A stretch of 64,000 nt of DNA from positions 248,001 through 312,000 of the forward strand of contig JACKKE010000003.1 of the NCBI GenBank assembly GCA_020637595.1, in the 5' to 3' direction. Shown here in pieces: positions 33,029 to 42,555 of the stretch (its first letter is position 1; the number at the start of each line of letters is the position of its first letter). Both the position numbers and the translations under genes were made by a program. The notes beneath the pieces are model-generated. The model ran no database searches. It was not told the origin of the DNA and saw only the letters and a program-made list of their open reading frames with translations. This DNA is from Rhodobacter sp. GTDB lineage: Bacteria; Pseudomonadota; Alphaproteobacteria; Rhodobacterales; Rhodobacteraceae.

Positions 33029-33999
33029 GCCTGCTCCTGTGTCGTCAGCGCGCGCCACAAGGCCAGCGCCTGAACCGTTTCCGCCACGTCATGGACGCGG
33101 ATGATCTGCGCCCCCTGCGCCGCTGCCCAGAGCGCGACCGACACCGACCCCGGCATCCGCCGGGCGGCCTCGTCAACACCCGAGAGCGTGCCGATGAATT
33201 TCTTGCGCGAGGCCCCCAGAAGGATCGGCGCGCCCAAAGCATGGAACCGCGCGAGGCCGCGCAACAGCGTCAAATTATGCTGCAGTGTCTTGCCGAACCC
33301 GATGCCCGGATCGCTGATGATCCGCCCGGGCGCGATGCCCTGCGCAACCGCGTGGTCAATCCGCCCGGCGAGCCAGTCATACACCTCGGTCAGCACGTCG
33401 TCATAACGCGGGTCCAACTGCATGGTCTGCGGCGTGCCCTGCGCGTGCATCAGGCAGATCGGCGCGCCGGCCTCGGCGGTAACGCGCGCCAGATCGGCAT
33501 CCCAGGTCAGGGCCGAGACATCGTTGACGATATCCGCCCCGGCCCTCAGCGCAGCCTCGGCCACGCCGGCCTTGCGGGTATCGATGGAAATCGGCGTGGC
33601 GATACCCTCGGCGCGGATCGCGGCGATCACCGGGGCGGTGCGGGCGATCTCATCGGGCACGGGAACCTCGGCCGCGCCGGGACGGGTGCTCTCGCCGCCA
33701 ATGTCCAGGATGTCGGCCCCGGCTGCAACCATCGCCGCCGCGCGGGCCACCGCATCGTGCAGACCGCCCAGCGTGCCGCCATCGCTGAAGCTGTCGGGCG
33801 TGACGTTGACGATTCCCATCACCAGCGGCCGGTCGGTGGCCAGTCCCGGCAGGACCGGTTTCGGCGTGGACAGCAGCGCCCGCGCTGCGGCGTCGGCGCC
33901 CGTCGCATCCCACCAGACATGGGCGCTGCCGGTCAGCGGCAGGGCGCCGGATGGGCGCGGCAGATCGGTGCGGGGGATCGGGTGCAACGGTGTGGTCAT
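33025..33999 (-). CDS. folP: Dihydropteroate synthase
   Basis: FolP (324 residues) joins p-aminobenzoate to the pterin diphosphate; it is the sulfonamide target. Signature motifs are MGIVNVTPDSFSDGG, ADILDIGGESTRPGA, SIDTRKAGVAEAALRAGADIVNDVSA, DPGIGFGKTLQHN and LGASRKKFIG. About 50 extra residues precede the barrel (PLTGSAHVWWDATGADAAARALLSTPK), a feature common in alphaproteobacterial enzymes. AGGGGG precedes the ATG. It is 49 bases after folB and overlaps glmM by four bases. Confidence 0.96.
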   Translation of the reverse strand: MTTPLHPIPRTDLPRPSGALPLTGSAHVWWDATGADAAARALLSTPKPVLPGLATDRPLVMGIVNVTPDSFSDGGTLGGLHDAVARAAAMVAAGADILDIGGESTRPGAAEVPVPDEIARTAPVIAAIRAEGIATPISIDTRKAGVAEAALRAGADIVNDVSALTWDADLARVTAEAGAPICLMHAQGTPQTMQLDPRYDDVLTEVYDWLAGRIDHAVAQGIAPGRIISDPGIGFGKTLQHNLTLLRGLARFHALGAPILLGASRKKFIGTLSGVDEAARRMPGSVSVALWAAAQGAQIIRVHDVAETVQALALWRALTTQEQA

Positions 34000-34048
34000 G
34001 CCCCCCTGAGAATCAGATCGCAGGCCCCTTGGCAAGGAAAGCGCACGG

Positions 34049-34963
34049 TCAGGCCGGGATTGTTTCAACCGGCACGCGGCTTCCCGCCGACACCGAAACC
34101 CCCACCGGCACCATCAGCGCCCGCGCCGCCAGCTGCTCGGCCAGCCAGAGCGCCAGTGCCGGGCCGTTCGCCGCGTGCTGGATCGGCGCGTCGGGCGTGT
34201 CCAGCACCAGTTTCGACGGCGCCCAGACGATGGTGCTGCCCTGGCGGATCGCCCAGTCGATCTCGGTCCGCGATTCCGTCACCAGCCAGCGCCGGTCGCG
34301 CCCGGCCAGCACCCAGGCGTTCTGCTCGATCGCCAAGAGGTCGATGCGCCGCTGCACCGCCGTCACGCCGACCTGCGGCACGTCCTTGTCCGGCAGCCCC
34401 ACGCACAGGATGACCGGCACCCCGTCCAGCCCCAACGCGTCGATCCGTTCGGGCAGATCCGCGGCACCGATCAGCCGGTTGTCGAGGTAGACCACCAGCG
34501 GATGCAGCGCCACCAGATCGTCGCTTTGCGCGGTTACCGGCATCGCGGCGGCGGTGCGCACGATCTCGACGCCCAGCTTGAACGGCCCACGGTCCAGTTT
34601 TTCGATCCGCACAAAGGCGCGCATCGCCCGGGGATGGGACAGGATCCGTTCGGCAATATGTTCGGCCAGGGTTTCCAGCAGGTTCAGCCGGCCCGCCGAC
34701 AGTTCATCGGCAATCGCCTCGGTGATCGTGTCATAGGACATGATCCGGTCCACATCGTCGTCGATCGGCCCGGATTGCGGGCGCACCTCGACCACCACGT
34801 TGAACATCAGCCGCTGGCGATGGCCGCGTTCCAGCTGGAAGGCGCCGATCTCGGCCTCGACCAGGTAGTCGCGCAGCGAAATCCGGTCGCGCGGATCGGC
34901 CGAGGCGGTGGCTTCGGCGCGCTCTTCGGGATGGGCGAAGGCGAGGTGGATATCGGTGCTCAT
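34049..34963 (-). CDS. folB: Dihydroneopterin aldolase with long C-terminal extension
   Basis: The first 145 or so residues are a FolB domain: DRISLRDYLVEAEIGAFQLERGHRQRLMFNVVVEV, SYDTITEAI, LLETLAEHIAERIL and VRIEKLDRGPFKLGVEIVRT. It forms 6-hydroxymethyldihydropterin for folate. The protein is 304 residues, while FolB is usually near 120; the remaining 155 residues (from about VALHPLVVYLDNRLIGAADLPERI) form a second, alpha/beta-looking region that I do not recognise. The frame is uninterrupted and starts at a good ATG. It is followed by folP on the same strand. Confidence 0.9.
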   Translation of the reverse strand: MSTDIHLAFAHPEERAEATASADPRDRISLRDYLVEAEIGAFQLERGHRQRLMFNVVVEVRPQSGPIDDDVDRIMSYDTITEAIADELSAGRLNLLETLAEHIAERILSHPRAMRAFVRIEKLDRGPFKLGVEIVRTAAAMPVTAQSDDLVALHPLVVYLDNRLIGAADLPERIDALGLDGVPVILCVGLPDKDVPQVGVTAVQRRIDLLAIEQNAWVLAGRDRRWLVTESRTEIDWAIRQGSTIVWAPSKLVLDTPDAPIQHAANGPALALWLAEQLAARALMVPVGVSVSAGSRVPVETIPA

Positions 34964-35096
34964 GCGAGCCTCCGGTCGTCGGGGCGGTCGAGGGTCTGGG
35001 CGGGTGATAGCCCCTGTCGCCCGCTCTGCACAGTCCAAAGGCGGCACGAAAGACGCCCGACGCGACGCCGGGCGTTTCCGAAAGGCGCGAACTGGC

Positions 35097-35750
35097 TCAG
35101 TTCGAGGTCAGACGGACCGGCTCGCGGTAGAACAGATGCGAGCCGAACTGGGCGGTGCGCTCGAAGGTGCGCGCCCAGCGGGGGCGAACCCCGGTGGTGT
35201 GGAAATGGGTTGCGCCATCGGTCAACTCGCGCGGGGCACCCGAAATCATCACCTGCGCGATGGCCCCGGCAAGACGGCGCGCACGCGGCTCGGTCATGTC
35301 CTCGGCCCGGCCATCGCAGGCATAGCTGAACTGGCAGGCGTTGCGGCGATGAGCGTTCTGGTGAACCACCCCACAGACCGAGTCCGGATAGTTGGGCAGA
35401 TCGACGCGGTTGAGGATCACCTCGGCCACGGCGAACTGGCCATAGACATCCTCGCCCCGCGATTCGTGATAGATCGCTTCTTGCAGGCACTGCACCTGCC
35501 GGTCGTTCGACTGCGGCAGCGACATCAGGTAATCGGCATCATAGCGCCGAATCGCCGCAGGTTCGTCCAGCGGGGTTGTCACCCGGCTGACCAGTGTGCG
35601 GCTGACGCCGCGCATCGCCTCGCGTTCGGCGCTGAGCGCCATCGCCAGGCTCTGTTCAATAGGCAAGTCGGCCGCGGCAGGCGCGGGCAACAGCGAAAGC
35701 ATCAGTGCAGCAGCAGCGCCAAAGCGCGCAACCCGGTCCACAGATCCCAT
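35097..35750 (-). CDS. SleB/CwlJ-type cell wall hydrolase, exported
   Basis: A 217-residue exported protein with a Hydrolase_2 (SleB-like) domain. The signal peptide is VARFGAAAALMLSLLPAPAAA; the hydrolase core shows QCLQEAIYHESRGEDVYGQFAVAEVILNRVDLPNYPDSVCGVVHQNAHRRNACQFSYACDG, with the glutamate-containing motif YHESRGE and paired cysteines, and ends in GATHFHTTGVRPRWA. Family members are peptidoglycan amidases or lytic enzymes. ATG 35750 is spaced properly from AGAGGA; an ATG nine bases upstream overlaps that site. It is monocistronic. Confidence 0.87.
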   Translation of the reverse strand: MGSVDRVARFGAAAALMLSLLPAPAAADLPIEQSLAMALSAEREAMRGVSRTLVSRVTTPLDEPAAIRRYDADYLMSLPQSNDRQVQCLQEAIYHESRGEDVYGQFAVAEVILNRVDLPNYPDSVCGVVHQNAHRRNACQFSYACDGRAEDMTEPRARRLAGAIAQVMISGAPRELTDGATHFHTTGVRPRWARTFERTAQFGSHLFYREPVRLTSN

Positions 35751-36052
35751 ACCGTCCATCCTCTGTCAGCCAGCGGCAGCAAGAAGCCATGCCAGCGGCG
35801 TCCGGTGGGCCGCTTTTGATGCGGCCTTTGTTGGTTCATGTTTTGGCGAAATGCGGCTCGGCCTCCCCCCGGTGGCCGCGGTCACCTGTGGTCTTCTTAG
35901 CGCAAAACACGGGCTAAGTCCACGATAGCGCAGGGTTTCCCCGGGCCGGCCCCGGACGCCGAATGCTGCAATGCCGCAACGGTATCGGCGGCAAACCGCC
36001 GGTCCAAACCTTTCAAGCGGTTTTTCGCCTGTTTTCAAAGGGCGCGGTGCGC
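35751..36052. other. Intergenic region before the SleB-type gene
   Basis: About 300 bases. It holds a small hairpin CGGCGG-CAAA-CCGCCG (35986-36001), which may belong to the 3' end of ppdK, and the SleB-type promoter, which I could not define. No gene seen. Confidence 0.4.
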
Positions 36053-38620
36053 TCAGCGCAGGTCCGCACTCAGCGCGTCCGAGACCTCATCGCGAATCGC
36101 AAGCTGCGCCGCAGCAAGCCGTGCCACCGGCACCCGGAACGGCGAGCAGGACACATAATCGAAACCCGCCTCGCGGCAGAACTCAATCGATTCGGGGCTG
36201 CCGCCATGCTCGCCGCAGATCGACAACGTGAGCCCCTGCCGGACCCGCCGTCCGCGCTCGGCGGCGATCAGCAGCAACTCGCCCACCCCTTCGGTATCGA
36301 GGACGTGGAACGGATCCTCGGGGAACACGCCCGACTGCACGTAATAGGACATGAACCGCCCCGCATCGTCGCGGCTGAGGCCATAGGTCATCTGCGTCAG
36401 GTCATTGGTGCCGAAGGACATGAAATCGGCATGCTGGGCGATTTCCGAAGCGCGCAGCGCGGCCCGCGGCGTTTCGACCATCACCCCCAGTCGATATTCA
36501 AAGGGCGTGCCCTTTTCCACCCGCACCGCCGCCGCCACGGCGTCGATGCGGGCCTTGACCAGCTCGACCTCGCGCATCGCCGAGACCAGCGGGATCATGA
36601 TCTCGGGCACGACCTTTTCGCCGCGTTTGCCGGTCTCGATCGTCGCCTCGAAGATTGCACGCACCTGCATTTCGTAGATCTCGGGCACGGTCACCCCCAA
36701 CCGCACGCCGCGCAGGCCCAGCATCGGGTTGAACTCGGCCAGGTCATCCGCGCGGCGGGTGATCTCGGACAACGGCTTGTCCAGCGCATCGGCCAGTTCG
36801 CGCATCCCCTCGCGGGTGTGCGGCAGGAATTCGTGCAAGGGCGGGTCGAACAGGCGAATGCAGACCGGAAGCCCCTGCATAATCGAAAAAAGTTCAATGA
36901 AATCAGACCGCTGCATAGGCAGAAGACGGGTCAGCGCCGCCGCCCGGTCATGTGCGGTATCGGCAAAGATCATCTCGCGCATCACCGTCAGGCGGTCGTC
37001 CTCGAAGAACATATGCTCGGTCCGGCACAGGCCGATGCCCTGCGCGTTGAACCCCCGGGCGATGCGCGCATCCGCCGGCGTGTCGGCATTCGCCCGCACA
37101 CCGATGTCGCGCCGCGCGTCCGCCCAGTCCAGAAGCGCCCCGAACCAGTCGTCCAACGCCGGCTCCAGCAGATCGACCGCGCCCAGCAGCACCTCGCCCG
37201 AGGTGCCGTCGATGGTAATCGGATCGCCCTCGACCAGCTGATAGCGGCCGGTCTCCAGCACCTTGTTCTTGGCGTCGATACGGATCCCCGTTGCGCCGAC
37301 GATGCAGGGCAGACCCAGACCGCGGCCGATCACCGCCGCATGGCTGGTCATGCCGCCCCGTTCGGTCAGCACGCCCGAAGCGGCGTGCATGCCGCGGATG
37401 TCCTCAGGCGAGGTTTCGCGGCGCACCAGGATGCAGGGCTCGCCCCGCGCGGCGCTGGCCTGCGCCGCGGTCGAGGTAAAGACCAGACGACCGGTCGCAG
37501 CCCCCGGGCTGGCGGCGATGCCGCGGGTCAGCAACTGGCGCTTGCCGCGCGGGTCGACCTGGCGGTGCAACAGCTCGCTGAGCGCGCGCGGCGTGACCCG
37601 CATCAACGCTTCCTCGCGGCTGATGACGCCGTCTTTGGCCAGCGACACCGCGATGCGCACCGCAGCGCGGCTGGACCGCTGGATCTTGAGCGCATCCAGC
37701 ACCCAGACCTTGCCGCCGACCACCGTGAACTCGATCTGCATTTCCTCGCGCAGGCGCTCGCGGCAGATCGCGCCGTGGCGGACGAGTTCGGCAAACGCCT
37801 CGGGGTGCTGTTCCTCCAGCGACGGGCCGCGCGGGTCGCGGGTGAGATAGATCGCCTGGGGGTTGTTCGACACCGCCTCGCGGCCCTGTCCGCGCACGGC
37901 ATAGCGGCCGGTGATCTGCGGCGCGCCGGTCACCCCCTCGACGAACTGGATCACACCTGCGCCCGATTCCGCGGTTCCAAAGCCCCCGGCCATCGCCTGC
38001 ACCACCAGCCCCAGACCGGCATCCGCCGGCGCCCCCTTGGCCTGCCGCAAGAGCCGCGCCGACGTCCCCTCCCAGGCGCGCGCCATCGAGCGCAGCACCT
38101 CGGCCAGCTGCTTGGTCGGATCCTGCGGAAACGGCTCTTCCATTTCCTTTTCGTAGTCATAGAGCGCGGCCTGCAGCGCCGGCAGGCAGGGTTCGGTCAC
38201 CGCGAACATGTCGGGGTCGAGCCGCGCAACGTGCTGGGCATAGGACTGGACGAAGGCCAGATAGAGCGCGGTCGCCACCGGTTCGCCGTGGGTTTCGGAC
38301 AGCTCGGCGTGGCGCTCGTCGTTCATGCCGATGTTCAGGATCGCGCCAGGCCCGCCCCAGTCCGGGTTCTCGGCCGAGGGCCGCACGGACAGAAGCTGCC
38401 CGTCATCAAAGACCGACACCAGCCGCGCGAGATCGGGCAGCAAGCCGCCGGCAATCGCCCGCACCGCGTCGAAGGACAGCGCCATCGTCCGCGGCACCGG
38501 CAGCTCCAGCCGCACCAGCCGCTGCAGGCACTTGGCGCGCCAGCCGTGCGAGGCGGTGGCGATCGGCGCGGAGGGCGCGATCTCGGTGAATTCGACGGGG
38601 CTGGTTTTCTTGGTGGGCAT
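36053..38620 (-). CDS. ppdK: Pyruvate, phosphate dikinase
   Basis: PPDK (855 residues) interconverts pyruvate + ATP + Pi with PEP + AMP + PPi. The N-terminal nucleotide-binding domain has SVRPSAENPDWGGPGAILNIGM and GTAESGAGVIQFVEGVTG; the phosphohistidine domain has GVLTERGGMTSHAAVIGRGLGLPCIVG with the catalytic His; the C-terminal PEP-binding barrel has GLCRTEHMFFEDDR, MVETPRAAL, FMSFGTNDLTQMTYGLSRDDA and the catalytic Cys in SICGEHGGSPESI. The start MPTKKTSPVEF has no strong alternative. Length is slightly below the usual 870-900. It gives gluconeogenic or glycolytic flexibility at the PEP node. Confidence 0.95.
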   Translation of the reverse strand: MPTKKTSPVEFTEIAPSAPIATASHGWRAKCLQRLVRLELPVPRTMALSFDAVRAIAGGLLPDLARLVSVFDDGQLLSVRPSAENPDWGGPGAILNIGMNDERHAELSETHGEPVATALYLAFVQSYAQHVARLDPDMFAVTEPCLPALQAALYDYEKEMEEPFPQDPTKQLAEVLRSMARAWEGTSARLLRQAKGAPADAGLGLVVQAMAGGFGTAESGAGVIQFVEGVTGAPQITGRYAVRGQGREAVSNNPQAIYLTRDPRGPSLEEQHPEAFAELVRHGAICRERLREEMQIEFTVVGGKVWVLDALKIQRSSRAAVRIAVSLAKDGVISREEALMRVTPRALSELLHRQVDPRGKRQLLTRGIAASPGAATGRLVFTSTAAQASAARGEPCILVRRETSPEDIRGMHAASGVLTERGGMTSHAAVIGRGLGLPCIVGATGIRIDAKNKVLETGRYQLVEGDPITIDGTSGEVLLGAVDLLEPALDDWFGALLDWADARRDIGVRANADTPADARIARGFNAQGIGLCRTEHMFFEDDRLTVMREMIFADTAHDRAAALTRLLPMQRSDFIELFSIMQGLPVCIRLFDPPLHEFLPHTREGMRELADALDKPLSEITRRADDLAEFNPMLGLRGVRLGVTVPEIYEMQVRAIFEATIETGKRGEKVVPEIMIPLVSAMREVELVKARIDAVAAAVRVEKGTPFEYRLGVMVETPRAALRASEIAQHADFMSFGTNDLTQMTYGLSRDDAGRFMSYYVQSGVFPEDPFHVLDTEGVGELLLIAAERGRRVRQGLTLSICGEHGGSPESIEFCREAGFDYVSCSPFRVPVARLAAAQLAIRDEVSDALSADLR

Positions 38621-38692
38621 GGCCGGTGCTCCTGACGGGCGCAGGATAGGCGGATCCGGCGACCGTGCAAGTGCAGAAATTCCGGGGAGGAG

Positions 38693-38725
38693 CGGCGCGC
38701 GGCCCCATCGAGGGGCCGCGCGCCG
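38693..38725 (-). terminator. Strong GC hairpin between glyS and ppdK
   Basis: Perfect 14-base stem CGGCGCGCGGCCCC (38693-38706) / GGGGCCGCGCGCCG (38712-38725), loop ATCGA. It follows the glyS 3' end on the minus strand. No T-run. Confidence 0.5.
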
Positions 38726-38788
38726 CCGGGGGCTGTCTGCCCCCGCGGGCCTGCGGCCCTCCCCCGAGGATATTTGGACGCAAAGAGA
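38726..38788 (-). repeat. Modular intergenic repeat, copy 11
   Basis: GGGGGCTGTCTGCCCCC (38728-38744), a CGGGCCTGCGGCCC arm and core GGATATTTGGACGCAAAGA (38768-38786). The CTGTCTG loop module is the inverse of that in copy 5. Confidence 0.7.
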
Positions 38789-38797
38789 GGGGCTGGG

Positions 38798-40858
38798 TCA
38801 GCCCTCGATGCGGGTCAGGTCGGCGACACCGAGGCAGATCGCGCGGATCCGATGCAGCAGATTCAGCCGGTTGCGGCGGACGATGGCGTTGTCGGTGTTG
38901 ATCTGCACGGCGGTGAAGAAGGCGTCGATCGGTGCGCGCAGGGCGGCCATCGCGGCCATCGCGGCGGTGAAATCCTCGGCCTGCATCGCCGGGGCGATGG
39001 CGGCTTCGGCGGTGTCGAGCGCGGTGAAGAGGGCGCGCTCCTGATCGGTCTCCGCGAATTTCGGGTCGGCGCCGAAGGAATATTCGACGCCGTCCTTCTG
39101 TTCCGCCTGGATCAGGATGTTGTTCGCGCGCTTGAAGCCCTGGATCAGGTTGGTGCCGTCATCGGTGTCGAGCGTCGCCTGCAGCGCGCGGGCGCGGGTG
39201 ACGAGGAGCGTCAGGTCGTCGTTGCCCGGCATCGCCAGGCAGGCGTCGATGACATCGTGGCGGATCCCCTCGTCGCGCAGGAAGACCTTGAGGCGGTCAT
39301 GGAAGAAGGAGAGGAGGTCGGCGGCGTCGGCCCCGGCATAGCCCTTGGCAAAGATCGCCGCGAGGTTTGCGCGGATCGCATTGCCGAGAATCAGCCGGAT
39401 CACCCCCAGCGCCGCGCGCCGCAGGGCGAAGGGGTCTTTCGAGCCCGTGGGTTTCTCGTCAATCGCCCAGAACCCGGTCAGCGTGTCGATCTTGTCGGCC
39501 AGCGCGACGGCGACCGAGACCGGTTCGGTCGGCACGGCGTCCGATGGACCCAGCGGCTGGTAATGCGCCTTGCAGGCATTGGCGACCGCATCGGGCAGGC
39601 CGGCGGCGCGGGCGTAGTAGACGCCCATCGTGCCCTGCAGTTCCGGGAACTCGCCGACCATGGCCGAGCGCAGGTCGGCCTTGGCGACCTCGGCGGCCTG
39701 ATGCGCGAGGTCGGGCGAGGCGCCGACCAGGGGCGCGATCTCGCGGGTAAGGGCACAAATGCGATCTATCCGCGCTTTCTGGCTACCCAGCTTGTTGTGG
39801 AAGGTGACGCTCGCCAGCCCCTCGGCCATGCCCGAAAGCCCGACATTTGCCACCACACGCAAGTCGTTCTCCCAGAAGAACTTTGCGTCGGACAGGCGGG
39901 CTGCCAGAACCTTCTGGTTACCCTTCAGGATGGTGGCGCCGTCGTCGGCGGTCTCGCGGTTGGCGACGGTCACAAATCGAACAATGCGGCCATCGGCGGG
40001 ATCGCGCAGCGAGAAGAACTTCTGGTGCTCGCGCATCGAGGTTTGCAGCACCTCGGGCGGCAGGTTCAGGAATTGCTCGCCGATGTCACCGACCAGCACC
40101 ACCGGCCATTCCACGAGGCCCGCGACCTCGGCCAGCAAGCCCTTGTCCTCGACCAGTTCGAGGCCCAGTGCAAAGGCGCGGTTCCTGGTTTCGTGCTCGA
40201 TCATGTCGGCGCGTTCCGCCGTGTCGAGGATCACGAAAGCGCGCTTGAGCCTGGCGGCATAGTCCTCGAACGAGGTCACCGCGAAAGCGTCGGGCGCCAT
40301 GAAGCGGTGGCCGCGGGTGGTGTTGCCGGCGGTGATGCCCTCGATCTCGAAGGGGACAACCTCGGCCCCGGCCTCGGTCACCATCAGGCACAGGATCGAA
40401 TGCAGCGGACGCACCCAGCGCAGGGACCCCGCGCCCCAGCGCATCGCCTTGGGCCAGGGGAAGCTGCGGATGGTCTTGTCCAGAACCTCGGCCAGGATGG
40501 CGGCGGCGGGGCGACCGGGCTTGTGCAGATGGGCGACGTAGAAGGCGCCCTTCTTGTCCTCATGGACGTGCAGCTGCTCCATCGTCAGCCCGGTCGAGCG
40601 CAGGAACCCGTCGAGCGCCTGCTGCGGCGCGCCGACCTTGGGGCCCTTGCGGTCCTCGTGCTGGGTCGGGCTCTCAAGGCTGAGCCCCTCGATCGCCAGC
40701 ACCAGCCGGCGCGGGGTGGAAAAGGCGCGGGCGTGCGCATAGGTCAGCCCGCCCTCGACCAGACCATCGGTGACCAGCTTGCGCAGGTCCTCGGCGGCGC
40801 GGGTCTGCATCCGCGCGGGGATTTCCTCGGAGAAGAGTTCGATCAGGACATCGGGCAT
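38798..40858 (-). CDS. glyS: Glycyl-tRNA synthetase beta subunit
   Basis: Beta chain (686 residues) of the bacterial alpha2-beta2 enzyme; it binds tRNA(Gly) and helps charging. The N-terminus MPDVLIELFSEEIPARMQTRAAEDL is characteristic, with TPRRLVLAIEGL, KGPKVGAPQQALDGFLRSTGL, GKTIRSFPWPKAMRWG-like DKTIRSFPWPKAMRWG and FFSLRDPADGRIVRFVTVANRE. The C-terminal anticodon-binding helical domain ends in NRLNLLHRIRAI. Operon glyQ-DUF6446-glyS. Confidence 0.96.
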   Translation of the reverse strand: MPDVLIELFSEEIPARMQTRAAEDLRKLVTDGLVEGGLTYAHARAFSTPRRLVLAIEGLSLESPTQHEDRKGPKVGAPQQALDGFLRSTGLTMEQLHVHEDKKGAFYVAHLHKPGRPAAAILAEVLDKTIRSFPWPKAMRWGAGSLRWVRPLHSILCLMVTEAGAEVVPFEIEGITAGNTTRGHRFMAPDAFAVTSFEDYAARLKRAFVILDTAERADMIEHETRNRAFALGLELVEDKGLLAEVAGLVEWPVVLVGDIGEQFLNLPPEVLQTSMREHQKFFSLRDPADGRIVRFVTVANRETADDGATILKGNQKVLAARLSDAKFFWENDLRVVANVGLSGMAEGLASVTFHNKLGSQKARIDRICALTREIAPLVGASPDLAHQAAEVAKADLRSAMVGEFPELQGTMGVYYARAAGLPDAVANACKAHYQPLGPSDAVPTEPVSVAVALADKIDTLTGFWAIDEKPTGSKDPFALRRAALGVIRLILGNAIRANLAAIFAKGYAGADAADLLSFFHDRLKVFLRDEGIRHDVIDACLAMPGNDDLTLLVTRARALQATLDTDDGTNLIQGFKRANNILIQAEQKDGVEYSFGADPKFAETDQERALFTALDTAEAAIAPAMQAEDFTAAMAAMAALRAPIDAFFTAVQINTDNAIVRRNRLNLLHRIRAICLGVADLTRIEG

Positions 40859-40894
40859 GGGATCGGCTTTCGGAAATCTGCGTTCGGGCGGAAA

Positions 40895-41395
40895 TCAGCG
40901 GTCGGGCGCGGGCGGGCAGCCCGGGGGCAGCGGGTCTTCTTCGTAGAAGGCGGTGCCGCAGGCGTTGAACTGCGGCCAGACATAGGCGCGGCCGTCGGGA
41001 TAGAGGGCCATCACCCGGTCGATGCCATAGTGCGGCACGTCGGCCTCGACGAGGACCGCGCGGGCGGCCCCGGATTCCAGATCCTCACCGACGCGGCGGG
41101 CGTCGTAGCAGTCGAACCAGCCGGGGGCGATCAGCGGGGTCGGGTCGTCATAGGCGACGAGGTCGGGCAGGTCGCCGGTGACGGCGAAACAGGCGCGGTA
41201 GCGCAGCGGCGAACTGTCGGAATCGATCCCCTGGAAATCGGCAATCGACAGCCGGGCCGTGCCATCGGGCGAGGCAACCTGATAGCCGATCTGCGGTTCC
41301 AGCCGGTCGTAGAAGGCATAGACCTGCAAGTAGTAGATACCGCCACCGGCAGCGATGGCGCAGACGACCAGCAGCGCGGCGAGGAATTTACCCAT
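40895..41395 (-). CDS. DUF6446-like membrane-anchored protein in the gly operon
   Basis: A 166-residue protein between glyQ and glyS; I recognise the arrangement from other Rhodobacterales (DUF6446). One N-terminal membrane segment (LAALLVVCAIAAGGGIYYLQVYAF) anchors a periplasmic domain with four cysteines (YRACFAV, GWFDCYDARR, NACGTAFYEED, PGCPPAPDR), likely two disulfides. Its start overlaps the 3' end of glyQ by eight bases. No known role in aminoacylation. Confidence 0.7.
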   Translation of the reverse strand: MGKFLAALLVVCAIAAGGGIYYLQVYAFYDRLEPQIGYQVASPDGTARLSIADFQGIDSDSSPLRYRACFAVTGDLPDLVAYDDPTPLIAPGWFDCYDARRVGEDLESGAARAVLVEADVPHYGIDRVMALYPDGRAYVWPQFNACGTAFYEEDPLPPGCPPAPDR

Positions 41396-42341
41396 GCGCG
41401 GCCTCCGCGGCGGCCGGGGTCCAGCCGCCGGCCTCGGTCTGCACGAAGGCGTCGGCGCATTTCTTGGCCAGCGCGCGGACCCGGCCGATATAGGCCTGAC
41501 GCTCGGTCACGGAAATCACCCCGCGCGCGTCGAGCAGGTTGAAGAGGTGGCTGGCCTTGATGCACTGGTCGTAGGCCGGGTGCACCATCAGGATCCGCTT
41601 GCCGGAATTCGGATCGGCCGGATCGAAGGCCAGCAGGCGCTCGCATTCCGCCTCGGCGTCCTCGAAGTGGCGCAGCAGCATGTCGGTGGTGGCGCCGTCG
41701 AAGTTGTGGCGGCTGTATTCCTGTTCGGTCTGGCGGAAGATGTCGCCATAGGTCAGCGGGATCGCCCCGTCGGGGTCGTTGAAGGGCATGTCCATGACGT
41801 GGTCGATGCCCAGCACATACATCGCCAGACGTTCCAGACCATAGGTCAGCTCGCCCGAAACCGGGTGGCAATCATGCCCACCGACCTGCTGGAAATAGGT
41901 GAACTGGCTGACCTCCATCCCGTCGCACCAGACCTCCCAGCCCAGGCCCCAGGCGCCCAGCGTCGGCGATTCCCAGTCGTCCTCGACAAAGCGGATATCA
42001 TGCAGGCTGGTGTCGATGCCGATCGCGTCGAGCGAACCGAGGTAGAGATCCTGCAGGTCCGCCGGCGACGGCTTGATGATCACCTGATACTGGTAATAGT
42101 GCTGCATCCGGTTCGGGTTCTCGCCATAGCGCCCGTCGGTCGGACGCCGCGACGGCTGGACATAGGCCGCGGCCCAGGCCCGGGTGCCGAGGCTGCGCAG
42201 CGTGGTCGCCGGATGGAAGGTGCCGGCGCCGACCTCCATGTCATAGGGCTGCAGCACGGCGCAGCCCTTGGAGGCCCAGTAGGTCTGCAGGCGGAGGATG
42301 ATCTCCTGGAAGGAGCGGGGCTTCTGGACGGTGGCGGTCAT
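41388..42341 (-). CDS. glyQ: Glycyl-tRNA synthetase alpha subunit
   Basis: Alpha chain (317 residues) with the class II catalytic core. Motifs: SFQEIILRLQTYWASKGCAVLQPYDMEVGAGTFHPATTLRSLG, AAYVQPSRRPTDGRYGENPNRMQHYYQYQVIIKPSP, DDWESPTLGAWGLGWEVWCDGMEVSQFTYFQQVGG and TYGLERLAMYVLG. ATG 42341 follows GAGGAT. First gene of the operon. Confidence 0.97.
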   Translation of the reverse strand: MTATVQKPRSFQEIILRLQTYWASKGCAVLQPYDMEVGAGTFHPATTLRSLGTRAWAAAYVQPSRRPTDGRYGENPNRMQHYYQYQVIIKPSPADLQDLYLGSLDAIGIDTSLHDIRFVEDDWESPTLGAWGLGWEVWCDGMEVSQFTYFQQVGGHDCHPVSGELTYGLERLAMYVLGIDHVMDMPFNDPDGAIPLTYGDIFRQTEQEYSRHNFDGATTDMLLRHFEDAEAECERLLAFDPADPNSGKRILMVHPAYDQCIKASHLFNLLDARGVISVTERQAYIGRVRALAKKCADAFVQTEAGGWTPAAAEAAHG

Positions 42342-42555
42342 CGCATCCTCGGGCTGTCGCGGGCACGTGCGCCTCAATAGGCGCAGTCCCAGCAAGGGTC
42401 AACGCCGCCACCCTGCGGCAAACCCGGCGCGATGACAGAATTTTCATGCACAAGAGGTTGAAGGTCTGACCTAACCGTTTTTTTATCGGTAAAGCCTTCA
42501 CGACCCTGTTAGGGTCCGCGAGGGAATCATGTGACCAACAATTCGTGGACTGACC

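Noticed and set aside
42472..42492. CtrA-type or other operator before the protease-like gene (TAACCG-T7AT-CGGTAA)
   Set aside because: Only a four-base ACCG/CGGT symmetry remains around a T-run; it does not fit the CtrA consensus spacing.
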